A stretch of 64,000 nt of DNA from Rubrivivax sp. (GCA_020248915.1 JADCGP010000009.1:1-64000); one strand, 5' to 3'; shown: positions 7,897 through 18,167, counted from the first letter of the stretch. Program-made: numbers and translations. The notes: a model not told the origin generated them from the letters alone.

Positions 7897-9618
7897 TCAG
7901 CCGACCTCGACCCGCAGCGCCAGGTAGCCCACGCGGCAGCTGCCTGCCTCCACCTGCACCGTTCCCGACCCGGCCACGAGCAGCGTGACGAAGCGCTCGT
8001 GGCCGTTGCCGCGCGACCAGGGCGAGAAGATCGACGTGCCGTGCAGGCCGCGACCCCAGCCCTGCAGGTGCCCGAGCTCCACCACCGCCCCGGCCGGCGC
8101 GAGCAGCGTGGCGCCGCCGTCGGCGCGCGCAGTCAGCCGCAGAGGCTCGGCGTGGGGCAGGTCCGTCGCCGAGGCCGGGCCGCAGCTGCCCAGGTAGCCG
8201 TGATTGGCCACGCGCAGCTCCACGCGCGTGTGCCCCTGCGCGCGCTCCTGCCGCACCACCTGCAGGCTGAGCCGCGGCACCAACGCGGCCACGCGCAGGA
8301 AGGCGGCCGACTGCTGCGCGCAGGTCTGAGCCAGGCGCTGCAGCGGCGGGTTCCAGATGCCGATGCGCGGGTCGAAACCGCCCACCTCCACCTCGCCCAG
8401 CTGCGGGTGCCGCACGCGGCGCCACGGGCGGAAGACGCGGCCCTCGTTGTGCTCGCGGTCGAAGGCCGCCAGAGCGCGCAGTTCGGCCCGCGTCAGGCGC
8501 GAGTAGTGGTCGACGAAGGGCCGCTTGCGCTCGATGCCGAGCTGGCGGAACAGGTCCCACAGCTCCACCACGTAGGCCAGCGCGCCGCGCTGGCGGTACG
8601 CGTACTGCGACAGGCTGCCGTGCACCGGCTTGTCGGGCTCGTACAGGAACTCGTGGAAGCCGCTCACCGTGGCGTAGCCGGTGTGCTCGGTCATCCAGGC
8701 CTCGACCTGCTGGAACACCGCCAGGTCGTCCCGGTTCATCTTGCCGTCGGGCTGGTCGGCCAGCGGCCGGATCAGCACGCCGCCGAAGGTGTGCAGGTTC
8801 AGCCACACCATGATGTTGGGGTGGCGGCTGGCGAAGTCCATCACCGCCCGTACCTCGGGAGCGCTGCCCGGGTAGTGGCCGGCGCCGGCCTGCTGCGGCT
8901 CGGGCGCCCAGGCGTAGGCGAAGTTGCGGTTGAAGTCGTACTCGTTGTCGCCCAGGAAGCCGGCGTCGGGCACGGTGCGGCCGTCGAAGTTGGCGATGCG
9001 ACCCTCGGGGTACAGGCGGTAGAACGGCCCCTCGTCGCCGGGCATGCGCGACACCATCACCGGCGGCGCCAGCGGCACGCCGTCCTCGCCGCGCAGCTCC
9101 ACCATGTCGCCGTCGGGATCGGCCACGCGCATGTAGCCGGCGCAGCCGTCGCCGTCCACGTCGTCGGCCACCCAGCGCGCGTGGCCCTGGGCGGCGCGTC
9201 CGTCCACCGGGCTCGAGCGCACGTAGCGGCCGCGCCGCAGCACCTCGTCGGCGCCGTCGGGAGAGATGCGCGGCACGACGTAGAAGAGCGTCTCGCGCAG
9301 CGTCTGCAGCATCGTCGCCGGCAGCGGCCGGCCACCGGCGGTGTCGGCGCCACCGTGGATGGCGATCAGGTCTTCCGCGATGGCCAGCGCCACGCTGGTG
9401 CCGCAGACCTCGCTCGCGTGCATGTTGCCGTCCACCCAGACGGCGGGGCGGGCGCGGCCCGGCTCGCCGGGGTCGCGGCCGATCGTCAGCAGCGGGATGT
9501 CGCGGCCGCCGGCGCTGCGGCCGAGCGTGCCCAGATGCACGAGGCCGGGGTGCTGCTGCGCCCAGCGCTGGAGCTGCGCGGCGAGTTGCTCGTTGTCGAT
9601 GTACTGCTGGCGGAACAT
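7897..9618 (-). CDS. M14-family zinc carboxypeptidase
   Basis: The 573-residue protein has an N-terminal M14 peptidase domain. The zinc motif HxxE is in GNMHASE (His67, Glu70), a likely later zinc histidine is in WLNLHTFGG, and [10 protein letters not shown] follows. No signal peptide is visible, so it may be cytoplasmic, as in Burkholderiales M14 proteins that trim peptides. The last 150 or so residues form a beta-rich accessory domain typical of long M14 proteins. It sits alone on the minus strand; the gap to pilU (124 bp) is convergent. The catalytic Glu near the C-terminal end of the domain was not assigned with certainty. Confidence 0.87.
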   Translation of the reverse strand: MFRQQYIDNEQLAAQLQRWAQQHPGLVHLGTLGRSAGGRDIPLLTIGRDPGEPGRARPAVWVDGNMHASEVCGTSVALAIAEDLIAIHGGADTAGGRPLPATMLQTLRETLFYVVPRISPDGADEVLRRGRYVRSSPVDGRAAQGHARWVADDVDGDGCAGYMRVADPDGDMVELRGEDGVPLAPPVMVSRMPGDEGPFYRLYPEGRIANFDGRTVPDAGFLGDNEYDFNRNFAYAWAPEPQQAGAGHYPGSAPEVRAVMDFASRHPNIMVWLNLHTFGGVLIRPLADQPDGKMNRDDLAVFQQVEAWMTEHTGYATVSGFHEFLYEPDKPVHGSLSQYAYRQRGALAYVVELWDLFRQLGIERKRPFVDHYSRLTRAELRALAAFDREHNEGRVFRPWRRVRHPQLGEVEVGGFDPRIGIWNPPLQRLAQTCAQQSAAFLRVAALVPRLSLQVVRQERAQGHTRVELRVANHGYLGSCGPASATDLPHAEPLRLTARADGGATLLAPAGAVVELGHLQGWGRGLHGTSIFSPWSRGNGHERFVTLLVAGSGTVQVEAGSCRVGYLALRVEVG

Positions 9619-9781
9619 GGTCGGCGCGGAGGTGGTCGGGTTGGCGATGTTGCCGCAATCGAGGCGCGGCGCCGCGGGCCGGAGCGACCCCGGACGGAGT
9701 CCCGCTGCGCGCCGACCGGGGATCCGGGCTCGATCGGCCTCGATGGACGTCGATGGGCCTCGCGATGGGCCGCGTGCGCCC

Positions 9782-10345
9782 TCAGCGTCCGCCGATCTCG
9801 AACACCAGGCAGGTGGTGGTGCCGTGCGCGTACAGCGTGCCGTCGGGGCCCACCAGGCGCGCCTCGGCGGTGGCGAGCTGGCGTCCGCAGTGCAGCACGG
9901 TACCCTCGGCGCGCACCCGCGGCAGGCCGGGCGGGATCGCCTTGACCAGGTTCACGCTCAGCTCGGCCGTCGTGTAAGAGCGGCCCACCGGCATCATCGT
10001 GTGCACCGCGCAGCCGAGCGCGCTGTCCAGCAGCGTGGCGTACCAGCCGCCGTGGATGCCGCCCATCGGGTTGAAGTGCCGCGGGCCGGGCGTGCCCTGG
10101 AACACCGCGCGCCCTCGCTGCACCTCCACCAGCAGAAAGTCCAGCGTCTCGGCGATCGCCGCGTGCGGCAGTTCGCCGCTCAGGATGCGCTGCATCAGCG
10201 CCAGGCCGTCGATCGACAGCACCACCTCGCGCGGCGCGACGCCCGGCCCGGCGCCGAGGCGGTGCTGCTCGCGCAGCGCCACCTCGGCGGCGAGCCAGTG
10301 CTCGAGAACCCGGGAGGCGTCGTCGGGGGCGGGTGTGGTCGTCAT
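9782..10345 (-). CDS. PaaI-type hotdog thioesterase
   Basis: This 187-residue hotdog-fold protein has the PaaI/YdiI signature [23 protein letters not shown], with the catalytic Asp in the central helix, and a second strand block [13 protein letters not shown]. It probably hydrolyses acyl- or aryl-CoA thioesters and frees CoA in catabolic pathways. The ATG at 10345 overlaps the stop of the upstream antiporter gene (ATGA), so the two are translationally coupled. The N-terminal 50 residues precede the core and are family-variable. Confidence 0.88.
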   Translation of the reverse strand: MTTTPAPDDASRVLEHWLAAEVALREQHRLGAGPGVAPREVVLSIDGLALMQRILSGELPHAAIAETLDFLLVEVQRGRAVFQGTPGPRHFNPMGGIHGGWYATLLDSALGCAVHTMMPVGRSYTTAELSVNLVKAIPPGLPRVRAEGTVLHCGRQLATAEARLVGPDGTLYAHGTTTCLVFEIGGR

Positions 10346-11589
10346 GCGGAGGTTTGGTTGCCGGGTCCGGGGGGCGGCTGCATTGTGCGGTCGCCCGGCA
10401 GCGCGCCGCGGCGCGCCAGCCGAGGGGCCACCATCGGCACGGTGAGCATCGTGCTGGCCACCGCCATCAGCAGCAGCGCGGTGAACATCGCGCTCGTGAT
10501 CACGCCCTTGTCCAGCAGGATGCTGGCGAAGATGATCTCGATCAGACCCTTGGTCTGCAGCAGCCAGCCGGCCAGCGCGATGTCGTCGCGGCTCCAGCCC
10601 AGCGCCCGGCCGGCGAGCCAGATGCCGCCGAACTTGCCTGCCACCGCCGCCGCCAGCAGCGCCGCGGCGGCCACGAAGACCGCGGCCCCGCCCAGGTCCC
10701 AGCTGGTGCGCAGCCCGGTGGACAGGAAGAACACCGGCATCAGCACCAGCAGCACGTGGTCGCGCAGCAGATCCATCTTCTGCTGATTGAACCACTGGCT
10801 GTCGAGCACGGCGCCGGCGAGGAAGGCGCCCACCATGTAGTGCAGCCCGGACCAGTCGGCGCCGAAGCTCACCGCCGCCAGCCAGATCAGGCTGACGTAC
10901 CAGCGGTCGCGCTCGGGCAGGCGCTGCATCAGCCGCCGCATGGCCCAGGCCGCCAGCGCGAACACCGCCAGGAACAGCGCCTGCCGGCCCACGCGCTGCC
11001 AGTCCATCAGCACCACGGCCAGCACGGCCCAGATGGCGATGTCGTCCAGGCTCGCGTAGCGCAGGATGCGCTGCCCGAGCGGCTGGCGCAGGATGCCGAG
11101 CTTCTCCATCAGCAGCACCAGGATCGGCAGCGCCGTCACCGCGCAGGCCATGCCCACGCCGAGCACGAACTGCCAGGGCTGTGCGCGCGCGCCGATCCAG
11201 CCGCCCCATGCCAGCAGAAGCACGCCCACACCGCAGCCCAGCGCCACCGGGCCGGCCATCGCCAGGCCCGCGGCCAGGCCCGTCTCGCGCCGCCGCTGCC
11301 AGGCCTGGCTCAGGTCGAGCTCGATGCCCGCGATCCAGACGAACAGCATGACCGCCCACCAGGCCACGCCGTTCAGCGCGCCCACCACCTGCGGCGTGAA
11401 CACGAAGGCATAGAAACCGGGGAAGGCCGCACCGAGCAGCCCGGGGCCGAGCACGATGCCGGTGACGATCTGCACCACCACCAGCGGCGCCCAGTACTCC
11501 GTGCGCGCTAGCCGCCACACGAGGTAGGGCAGCGCGAAGATGATCGCCATCGCGATCAGGTACAGCTCGGTGGTGGGCAGCGTCGGCAC
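10342..11589 (-). CDS. cation:proton antiporter (CPA2 / Na+/H+ exchanger family)
   Basis: The 415-residue integral membrane protein has about eleven hydrophobic helices with no C-terminal RCK or TrkA domain. Typical CPA2 elements are an early WIAGIELDLSQ segment and a GADWSGLHYMVGAFLAGAVL segment with an acidic residue in the helix. It probably exchanges Na+ or K+ for H+ across the inner membrane. It is the first gene of a two-gene unit with the thioesterase, joined by an ATGA overlap, though the two functions have no obvious link. Confidence 0.87.
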   Translation of the reverse strand: MPTLPTTELYLIAMAIIFALPYLVWRLARTEYWAPLVVVQIVTGIVLGPGLLGAAFPGFYAFVFTPQVVGALNGVAWWAVMLFVWIAGIELDLSQAWQRRRETGLAAGLAMAGPVALGCGVGVLLLAWGGWIGARAQPWQFVLGVGMACAVTALPILVLLMEKLGILRQPLGQRILRYASLDDIAIWAVLAVVLMDWQRVGRQALFLAVFALAAWAMRRLMQRLPERDRWYVSLIWLAAVSFGADWSGLHYMVGAFLAGAVLDSQWFNQQKMDLLRDHVLLVLMPVFFLSTGLRTSWDLGGAAVFVAAAALLAAAVAGKFGGIWLAGRALGWSRDDIALAGWLLQTKGLIEIIFASILLDKGVITSAMFTALLLMAVASTMLTVPMVAPRLARRGALPGDRTMQPPPGPGNQTSA

Positions 11590-11678
11590 GTCGTCGGCCC
11601 GGGTGTCGGCGGGCCAGCCAAGGATAGCGGGCGGCGGCGGCCGGGCCGGGTGCCGGCGCGCACGGCGGCCGTCGCGGC

Positions 11679-12161
11679 TCAGCCCGCGTCGCCCGGCGCG
11701 CGGCTGAGTTCGTTGTTGGCGCTGACCAGCCTGCGCAGCATGCGCATGAACTCGCGCCGTTCGGCCGCGGGCAGCGGCTCGAGGATGCGGCGCTGCGCCG
11801 CGCGCATCGCCGGCACCACGTCGGCCAGGAGCTGCAGGCCGTCGGGGGTGGGCGTCAGCAGCCGGACGCGGCGGTCGTCCGGCGAGGCGTTGCGCTGCAC
11901 CAGGCCGCGCGCCTCGAGGCGGTCGACCACGCCGGCCAGCGTCGAGGTGTCGAGCCCGATCGAGCGCGCGAGCGTGCGCTGGTCGACGCCCGGCTGGTTG
12001 GCCACCGCCTGCAGCGCCGCGTACTGCACCGGCGTCACGCCCAGCGCCTCGGTCTCCTGCAGGAAGATCGCCACGGCGATCTGGTGCAGGCGGCGGATGT
12101 AGTGGCCGGGCAGGTCGTCGAGGTCGACGGCCACGGCGGCGGCGCGGGGGTGTGCAGGCAT
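11679..12161 (-). CDS. MarR-family transcriptional regulator
   Basis: This 160-residue winged-helix protein has the MarR core: dimerisation helices at both ends, the recognition helix region TLARSIGLDTSTLAGVVDRLEARGLV (about 78-103) and the wing NASPDDRRVRLLTPT. It is divergent from the 3-hydroxybenzoate/gentisate genes, and a near-perfect dyad at 12200-12218 lies between them. I infer that it represses that operon and itself until an aromatic acid or its CoA ester binds. A TATAGT hexamer on the minus strand inside the dyad could be its own -10 box. Confidence 0.92.
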   Translation of the reverse strand: MPAHPRAAAVAVDLDDLPGHYIRRLHQIAVAIFLQETEALGVTPVQYAALQAVANQPGVDQRTLARSIGLDTSTLAGVVDRLEARGLVQRNASPDDRRVRLLTPTPDGLQLLADVVPAMRAAQRRILEPLPAAERREFMRMLRRLVSANNELSRAPGDAG

Positions 12162-12199
12162 TGCGGGTAAACCCGTGTGCGTGGGCTGGATGATATCAC

Positions 12200-12218
12200 T
12201 ATACTGATCGTCAGTGTA
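12200..12218. promoter_or_regulatory. candidate MarR operator
   Basis: TATACTGA and TCAGTGTA form an inverted repeat with one mismatch around a TCG centre, flanked by ATATC on the left and GATAT on the right, so the symmetry extends to about 30 bp. It lies between the divergent MarR gene and the gentisate operon in an AT-rich patch of an otherwise GC-rich region, at the right place to block both promoters. Confidence 0.6.
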
Positions 12219-12322
12219 CTAACGATATGACCCGGCCTGCCATTCCCGGCACGCCGTCCCCGCCACGTCCCTCGACCCCCCCCGTCGGCCTGCCCGCGTC
12301 GATGTTCCCGAAGGAGTCCCCG

Positions 12323-13522
12323 ATGCCAGCCACCCCTGCCTCCCCACCCGTGCTCGTGGCCGGCGGCGGCATCGGCGGCCTGGCCGCCGCGCTGGCGCTG
12401 GTGCGCCGCGGCTTCGACGTCGACGTGCTCGAGCAGGCGCCCGAGATCGGCGAGATCGGCGCCGGCATCCAGCTCGGTCCCAACGCCTTCGCCGCCTTCG
12501 ATGCGCTGGGCGTGGGCGAGCGCGCCCGCGCCCGCGCCGTCTACACCGAGGCGATGGTGATGCACGACGCCGTCGACGAGAGCCTCGTCGGCCGCATCCC
12601 CACCGGCGAGGCGTTCCGCACCCGCTTCGGCAACCCGTACGCCGTGATCCACCGCGCCGACGTGCACCTGAGCCTGCTCGAGGGCGCGCAGCAGACCGGC
12701 CGCGTCCGCTTCCTCACGTCCACGCGGGTCGAGCGCGTCGAGCAGGACGCCGCCGGCGTCACGGTGCTCGACCAGCGCGGCCTGGCGCACCGCGGCGTCG
12801 CGCTCGTCGGAGCCGATGGCGTGAAGTCGGTCGTGCGCCAGCAGTTCGTGGGCGACCCGGCGCGCGTCACCGGCCACGTGGTCTATCGCGCCGTGGTCGA
12901 CCGCAAGGACTTCCCGGCCGACCTGCAGTGGAACGCCGCCAGCCTGTGGGCAGGCCCGAACTGCCACCTCGTGCACTACCCCCTGCGCGGCGGCGAGCAG
13001 TACAACGTCGTCGTCACCTTCCACTCGCGCGAGCAGGAGGAGTGGGGCGTGCGCGAGGGCAGCAAGGAAGAGGTGCAGAGCTACTTCCAGGGCATCTGCC
13101 CGAAGGCGCGGCAGCTGATCGACCTGCCGCGCAGCTGGAAGCGCTGGGCCACCGCCGACCGCGACCCGATCGACTGCTGGACGCACGGCCCCGTGACGCT
13201 GCTGGGCGACGCCGCGCACCCCACCACGCAGTACATGGCGCAGGGCGCGTGCATGGCGATGGAGGACGCGGTCACGCTCGGCGAGGCGCTGCGCGTGCAC
13301 GGCAACGACTGGCCGTGCGCGCTCGAGCACTACCAGCGCTCGCGCGTGCCTCGCACCGCGCGCATCGTGCTCAGCTCGCGCGAGATGGGGCGCCTCTACC
13401 ACGCCAAGGGCGTCGAGCGGCTGGTGCGCAACGAGCTGTGGAAGAGCCGCTCGCCCGAGCGCTTCTACGACGCGGTGGAGTGGCTGTACGGCTGGAAGGT
13501 CGAGAACTGTCTGGCGGCCTGA
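12323..13522 (+). CDS. nagX: 3-hydroxybenzoate 6-hydroxylase (FAD monooxygenase)
   Basis: The 399-residue class A flavin monooxygenase probably converts 3-hydroxybenzoate to gentisate with NAD(P)H and O2. It has the FAD-binding GGGIGGLAAALAL near the N-terminus, the DG motif (GADGVKSVVR) and the GD motif (LLGDAAHPTTQYMAQGA). The next two genes cleave gentisate and its product, which supports this substrate over salicylate. The ATG at 12323 has a strong AAGGAG at 12311-12316; an earlier in-frame ATG at 12227 is weaker. It is the first gene of the operon and is probably repressed by the divergent MarR protein. Confidence 0.85.
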   Translation: MPATPASPPVLVAGGGIGGLAAALALVRRGFDVDVLEQAPEIGEIGAGIQLGPNAFAAFDALGVGERARARAVYTEAMVMHDAVDESLVGRIPTGEAFRTRFGNPYAVIHRADVHLSLLEGAQQTGRVRFLTSTRVERVEQDAAGVTVLDQRGLAHRGVALVGADGVKSVVRQQFVGDPARVTGHVVYRAVVDRKDFPADLQWNAASLWAGPNCHLVHYPLRGGEQYNVVVTFHSREQEEWGVREGSKEEVQSYFQGICPKARQLIDLPRSWKRWATADRDPIDCWTHGPVTLLGDAAHPTTQYMAQGACMAMEDAVTLGEALRVHGNDWPCALEHYQRSRVPRTARIVLSSREMGRLYHAKGVERLVRNELWKSRSPERFYDAVEWLYGWKVENCLAA

Positions 13523-13640
13523 GCGAGGCACGCCGCCCACGCCCCACGCACGATCCAAGCGCGCCCCGCTCGCAAGCCCACCCCCCGGCCCCTCCCGCCA
13601 TCCGCCCACCGACCCGCGCCCCGCGGCCCCGAGGAACCCC

Positions 13641-14345
13641 ATGACCGTCGCCTACCTGTGGAGCCCGCCCGCCGTGCCCACCCTTGCCGTGCGCGGCCGC
13701 GCCGAACGCGCGCCCGTCCACCGCCTCTTCTTCGTCGGGCGCAACTACCACGCGCACGCCGTCGAGATGGGCCGTCCGATCGACAAGGGCAGCGAGGCGC
13801 CGTTCTACTTCACCAAGTCGCCCTCGACGCTGGTGGAGTCCGGGGCCACCGTGCCCTACCCGCTGGCCACGAAGGACTACCAGTACGAGATGGAGCTGGT
13901 GGTCGTCATCGGCCGGCCGGGCTTCCGGGTGACCGAGGCCGATGCGCACACGCTGATCGCCGGCTACGCCTGCGGCCTGGACATGACGCGACGCGACCTG
14001 CAGCTGGCCGCGCGCGACAAGGGCCGTCCCTGGGACCTGGGCAAGGACATCGAGCACGGCTCGGTCGTCTCCGAGATGGTGCCGATGCCCGGCGTGGTGG
14101 TCGAGCGCGGGGCGATCGCGCTGCAGGTCAACGGGCAGCCGCGCCAGGCCTCCGACCTGAGCAAGCTGATCTGGAGCGTCCGCGAGCTGATCGCCGACCT
14201 GTCACGCCACTACCATCTGCAGCCCGGCGACCTGATCTACACCGGCACACCCGAGGGCGTGGGCCCGTTGCAGCCGGGCGACCGGATCGACGGCCGCGTC
14301 GAGGGCATCGGCGAGATCGTGCTGCACGTCGGCGCCGCCCGCTGA
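13641..14345 (+). CDS. nagK: fumarylpyruvate hydrolase (FAH family)
   Basis: The 234-residue protein belongs to the fumarylacetoacetate hydrolase fold. Visible features are the start region FFVGRNYHAHAVEMG, the substrate/metal segment FYFTKSPSTLV, the acidic YQYEMELVVVIG and the closing GDLIYTGTPEGVGPL. It cleaves fumarylpyruvate to fumarate and pyruvate, the last step of gentisate breakdown. GAGGAA precedes the ATG at 13641 by four bases. The 118-bp gap after the hydroxylase gene is proline/arginine-type low-complexity DNA without a gene. No maleylpyruvate isomerase gene lies beside it, so it might act on maleylpyruvate directly. Confidence 0.88.
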   Translation: MTVAYLWSPPAVPTLAVRGRAERAPVHRLFFVGRNYHAHAVEMGRPIDKGSEAPFYFTKSPSTLVESGATVPYPLATKDYQYEMELVVVIGRPGFRVTEADAHTLIAGYACGLDMTRRDLQLAARDKGRPWDLGKDIEHGSVVSEMVPMPGVVVERGAIALQVNGQPRQASDLSKLIWSVRELIADLSRHYHLQPGDLIYTGTPEGVGPLQPGDRIDGRVEGIGEIVLHVGAAR

Positions 14346-14402
14346 GCCGGCCCGACCCGCGCCCCCCGAGCCGGCCCGTCCCACCCGCGAGGAGCCCGAG
14401 CG

Positions 14403-15548
14403 ATGACCCCAGCCGCAGGCCCGCTGTCCCCCGTGCGCCTGGCCATGCAGGCCGGCCCAGGCCAGCCCGATCCGTCGCCCGAACTCGGCGCGCTGTACCG
14501 CGGCTTCGAGGAGGAGCTGCTGGTACCGCTGTGGACAGAGATCGGCGACCTGATGCCGCCGCACCCGCGCAGCAAGGCGTCGCCGCACCTGTGGCGCTGG
14601 CAGCGGCTGCTGGCGCTGGCCGAGCGCGCCGGGCGCCTGGTGCCCGTGGGCCGCGGCGGCGAGCGCCGCGCCATCGCGCTGGCCAACCCGTCGCTGGGCG
14701 GCCGGCCCTTCGCCACGCCCACGCTGTGGGCCGCGATCCAGTACCTGATGCCGGGCGAGGATGCCCCCGAGCACCGCCACTCGCAGCACGCCTTCCGCTT
14801 CGTCGTCGAGGGCGAGGGCGTATGGACGGTGGTGGGCGGCGACCCGGTGCGCATGTCGCGCGGCGACTTCCTGCCGCAGGCCGGATGGCACTGGCACGCG
14901 CACCACAACGCCGCCACGCAGCCGATGGCCTGGATCGACGGGCTGGACATCCCGTTCTCCTACGGCACCGAGTCGCAGTTCTTCGAGTTCGGCCGCGAGC
15001 GGCTCGGCCCGGCCGAGATGACGCGCCCCGAGCGCTCGCGCTCCGAGCGGCTGTGGGCCTACCCCGGCCTGCGCCCGCTGTCGCAGCCCGCGACGCTGCC
15101 GGCCACGCCGCTGCTCGCCTACCGCTGGGCCGACACCGACCGCGCGCTGGCCGAGCAGCTGGCGCTGGAGGCCGAGGGCCACGACGTGACGCTCGGCCCC
15201 GGCCACGCCGCCGTGCGCTACACCAACCCCACCACAGGCGCCGACGTGCTGCCGACCATCCGCGCCGAGATGCACCGGCTGCGCGCCGGCGCGGCCACGC
15301 GCACGCGGCGCGAGGTGGGCTCGTCGGTGTGGCAGGTGTTCGACGGCCAGGGCACGGTGAGCGTGGGCGAGCGCAGCTGGACGGTGGGCCGCGGCGACAT
15401 GTTCGTCGTGCCCTCGTGGGTGCCCTTTGCGGCCAGCGCCGGCGCCGGCGCGTCGCTGGACCTGTTCCGCTTCGGCGACGCGCCCATCTTCGAGGCTCTG
15501 CACGCGCACCGCATGCAGGTGCAGCACGACGCGCCGCCGCAGGGCTGA
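14403..15548 (+). CDS. nagI: gentisate 1,2-dioxygenase
   Basis: The 381-residue bicupin opens the gentisate ring between C1 and C2 to give maleylpyruvate, using Fe(II) and O2. The N-terminal cupin carries the metal ligands in PEHRHSQHAFRFVVEG; a second cupin lies at about 265-375 (SSVWQVFDGQGTVSVG). Length and motifs match bacterial gentisate dioxygenases. GAGGAG lies about nine bases before the ATG at 14403. It ends the three-gene operon; low-complexity GC-rich DNA follows. Confidence 0.92.
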   Translation: MTPAAGPLSPVRLAMQAGPGQPDPSPELGALYRGFEEELLVPLWTEIGDLMPPHPRSKASPHLWRWQRLLALAERAGRLVPVGRGGERRAIALANPSLGGRPFATPTLWAAIQYLMPGEDAPEHRHSQHAFRFVVEGEGVWTVVGGDPVRMSRGDFLPQAGWHWHAHHNAATQPMAWIDGLDIPFSYGTESQFFEFGRERLGPAEMTRPERSRSERLWAYPGLRPLSQPATLPATPLLAYRWADTDRALAEQLALEAEGHDVTLGPGHAAVRYTNPTTGADVLPTIRAEMHRLRAGAATRTRREVGSSVWQVFDGQGTVSVGERSWTVGRGDMFVVPSWVPFAASAGAGASLDLFRFGDAPIFEALHAHRMQVQHDAPPQG

Positions 15549-15584
15549 GGCGCGCCCGCGTGGGCGGCGTGACCGGGGCTCACG

Positions 15585-15676
15585 CATCGGCTGCACCGGC
15601 TGCATCGGCCGCACCGGCCGCGCCGGCCGCGCCGGCCGCCCCGGCGCATCGGCCGCCCCGGCGCATCGGCCGCGCC
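15585..15676. repeat. degenerate GC-rich tandem repeat between convergent genes
   Basis: Degenerate units of CATCGGCCGC, CCGGCCGCGC and CGGCCGCCCCGGCG are repeated between the gentisate dioxygenase gene and the convergent isomerase gene. The block could form several hairpins and may act in termination in both directions, but no T-run follows. Confidence 0.6.
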
Positions 15677-15692
15677 GTCCACCCGGACCCCG

Positions 15693-16004
15693 TCAGGAAC
15701 CGCGGTCGCCGTCAGCTGGCGCGACGCAGAAGTGCGGGTACCTGGGATGAGGCACCAGCGGCGTCACCTCGATGTCGCTCATGTACGGGTACAGGGGCAT
15801 CGCCCGGATCTGTGCATGCACCGCCTCGTGGTCCGGCAGGTTCCAGATCGCGACGACGCCCTTGGCGCTGGCCTTGCGCCAAATGCCGAGCAGCTGCCCG
15901 CTGTCGAACATCTTCGACGTCTGTTGCCACTCCAGCGGCAGCAGTTCGTCGAGCCGGCCCTGCAGCAGGTTGTAGTCGATGCGTGCGTCGATCAGGTAGA
16001 CCAT
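15693..16004 (-). CDS. muconolactone delta-isomerase-like protein
   Basis: This 103-residue protein has the muconolactone isomerase (MIase) ferredoxin-like fold: an N-terminal strand MVYLIDARIDY, a central GVVAIWNLPDHEAVHAQI and a distal MPLYPYMSDIEVTPL. Family members isomerise muconolactone to the enol-lactone in beta-ketoadipate catabolism, but stand-alone relatives occur in many aromatic operons with unknown substrates. It is the last gene of the minus-strand operon, 22 bp after the preceding small gene. A paralogue lies at 32964. Confidence 0.8.
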   Translation of the reverse strand: MVYLIDARIDYNLLQGRLDELLPLEWQQTSKMFDSGQLLGIWRKASAKGVVAIWNLPDHEAVHAQIRAMPLYPYMSDIEVTPLVPHPRYPHFCVAPADGDRGS

Positions 16005-16026
16005 CGCAGGGCTCCGCTGGCGTGTC

Positions 16027-16335
16027 TCACAGTGCGGCCCGATGCTCGGTGGCGAACAGCCATTGGTAGTGGTCGAACGGATCGAGTTGCCAGAGGTCGA
16101 ACTCGATCGTACGTCCGCGCACCATCGGCAACGAATCCAGGGCGGCCTGCGCCTCTTCCCGCGCGCCGGCGTGCATCACGAGCACTGCGCCGCGCCAGTC
16201 GGGGCTGAACCAGAGCTGCTCGAACACGCCGTCGCGCATCAGCCGGAAGGCCTGCAGCGCCTCGGCTGCCGCCTGCGCGGCGACTTGAGCGTCGGTGAGG
16301 CCGGCCACGCGGCGCGACATCGCGAGGAACTTCAA
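16027..16335 (-). CDS. small YciI/muconolactone-isomerase-like protein
   Basis: The 102-residue product starts KFLAMSRRVAG and has the alpha-beta dimeric barrel look of YciI/MIase proteins (WFSPDWRGAVLVMHA, then FDLWQLDPFDHYQWLF). The start is a TTG at 16335 that overlaps the TGA of the quinone reductase gene, with GGAGG seven bases upstream, so translation is coupled. An ATG five codons in is less likely because it would remove the first strand. Its function is unknown; the position beside another MIase-like gene suggests a ring- or lactone-handling step. Confidence 0.7.
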   Translation of the reverse strand: MKFLAMSRRVAGLTDAQVAAQAAAEALQAFRLMRDGVFEQLWFSPDWRGAVLVMHAGAREEAQAALDSLPMVRGRTIEFDLWQLDPFDHYQWLFATEHRAAL

Positions 16336-17342
16336 CCGAGCGCCTCCGGTGCCACGGCGACCACCAGCTTGCCGTTGGCCAGGTTGCCGTCCATCGCGGC
16401 GTGGGCCTCGACGATCTGCTCGAGCGTGAACACGCGGTCGATGACCGGCGCGAACACGCCCTGCTCCAGGCGCTCGACGATCCAGCGCTGCGCGCGTGCG
16501 CGCCGCTGCGGCTCGAGCACGATCTCCCACAGCGTGTAGCCGCTGATGGACAGCGCCTTCTTCATGCAGGAGATCAGCGGGAATGGCGTCGCTCGCTCGT
16601 CGAGCCGGCCGTACAGGAAGATCCGCCCGCGGTAGGCGGCGCACTCGGCCAGGTCGGCGACGATGGGGCCGGAGATCGAGTCGACGGCGACGTCGACGCC
16701 GCGGCCGCCCGTCAGGGCCAGCACCCGGGGAGCCAGCGCCTCGGCGCCGGTGACGATCACGTGATCGGCGCCGGTGCGGCGCAGGCCCTCGGCCTTGCCG
16801 ACGCTGCGCGTCGTCGCGATCACGGTCGCGCCCTGCGCCTTGGCCACCTGGATGCAGGCGTGGCCCACGCTCGCCGTGGCGGCCGTGACGAGCACCGTGC
16901 GCCCGGGGCCGAGCTCGGCGTACTCCACCAGCGGCCCGTAGGCGGTGAGGTACTGCTGCCAGATCGCGGCGGCCTGCACCGTGCCCAGCCCGCGGGGCAC
17001 CGGCGCCAGCGCCACCGCCGGCACGACCGCGAACTCGCCGTAGACGCCGTGCCGGTTCATGTCGAAGCAGGGCACGGTGGTCACGCGGGCGCCGAGCTCG
17101 ACGCCCGTGACGCCAGGCCCGATCGCGGTGACGCGGCCGACCGCCTCCTTGCCGACGCGCGAGGGGAAGGTCGCGTCGATCATCGGGTAGGTGCCTTGCC
17201 GCATCTGCGACTCGCTGCGGTTGAGCCCGAAGGCCTCCACCGCCAGCCGCACCTCGCCCGGGCCGGGCTCCGCGAGCGGCACTTCGCGGATCTGCAGGAC
17301 CTCGGGCGGCCCGAGGCGGTCGAAGAAGACGACGCGGGGCAT
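16332..17342 (-). CDS. zinc-independent quinone oxidoreductase-like dehydrogenase (MDR)
   Basis: The 336-residue medium-chain reductase lacks the structural-zinc cysteines. It has an N-terminal GroES-like domain (REVPLAEPGPGEVRLAV, GLNRSESQMRQGTYP) and a Rossmann domain with VLVTAATASVGHACIQVA for NADPH. Family members reduce quinones or enones and enoyl-CoA analogues. It follows the SDR gene by 24 bp and overlaps the next small gene, so it is an inner member of the ten-gene operon, perhaps reducing a ring double bond. Confidence 0.85.
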   Translation of the reverse strand: MPRVVFFDRLGPPEVLQIREVPLAEPGPGEVRLAVEAFGLNRSESQMRQGTYPMIDATFPSRVGKEAVGRVTAIGPGVTGVELGARVTTVPCFDMNRHGVYGEFAVVPAVALAPVPRGLGTVQAAAIWQQYLTAYGPLVEYAELGPGRTVLVTAATASVGHACIQVAKAQGATVIATTRSVGKAEGLRRTGADHVIVTGAEALAPRVLALTGGRGVDVAVDSISGPIVADLAECAAYRGRIFLYGRLDERATPFPLISCMKKALSISGYTLWEIVLEPQRRARAQRWIVERLEQGVFAPVIDRVFTLEQIVEAHAAMDGNLANGKLVVAVAPEALG

Positions 17343-17366
17343 GGCGGTCGGGCCGGTTGCGGCGGT

Positions 17367-18167
<801 letters not shown>

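Noticed and set aside
7754..9945. Long overlapping frames on both strands in the M14 carboxypeptidase region
   Set aside because: Only the minus-strand M14 frame has catalytic motifs; the others are compositional shadows.
15585..15676. Possible CRISPR-like or REP array
   Set aside because: Units are short, degenerate and spacer-less; simple GC-rich tandem sequence explains it.
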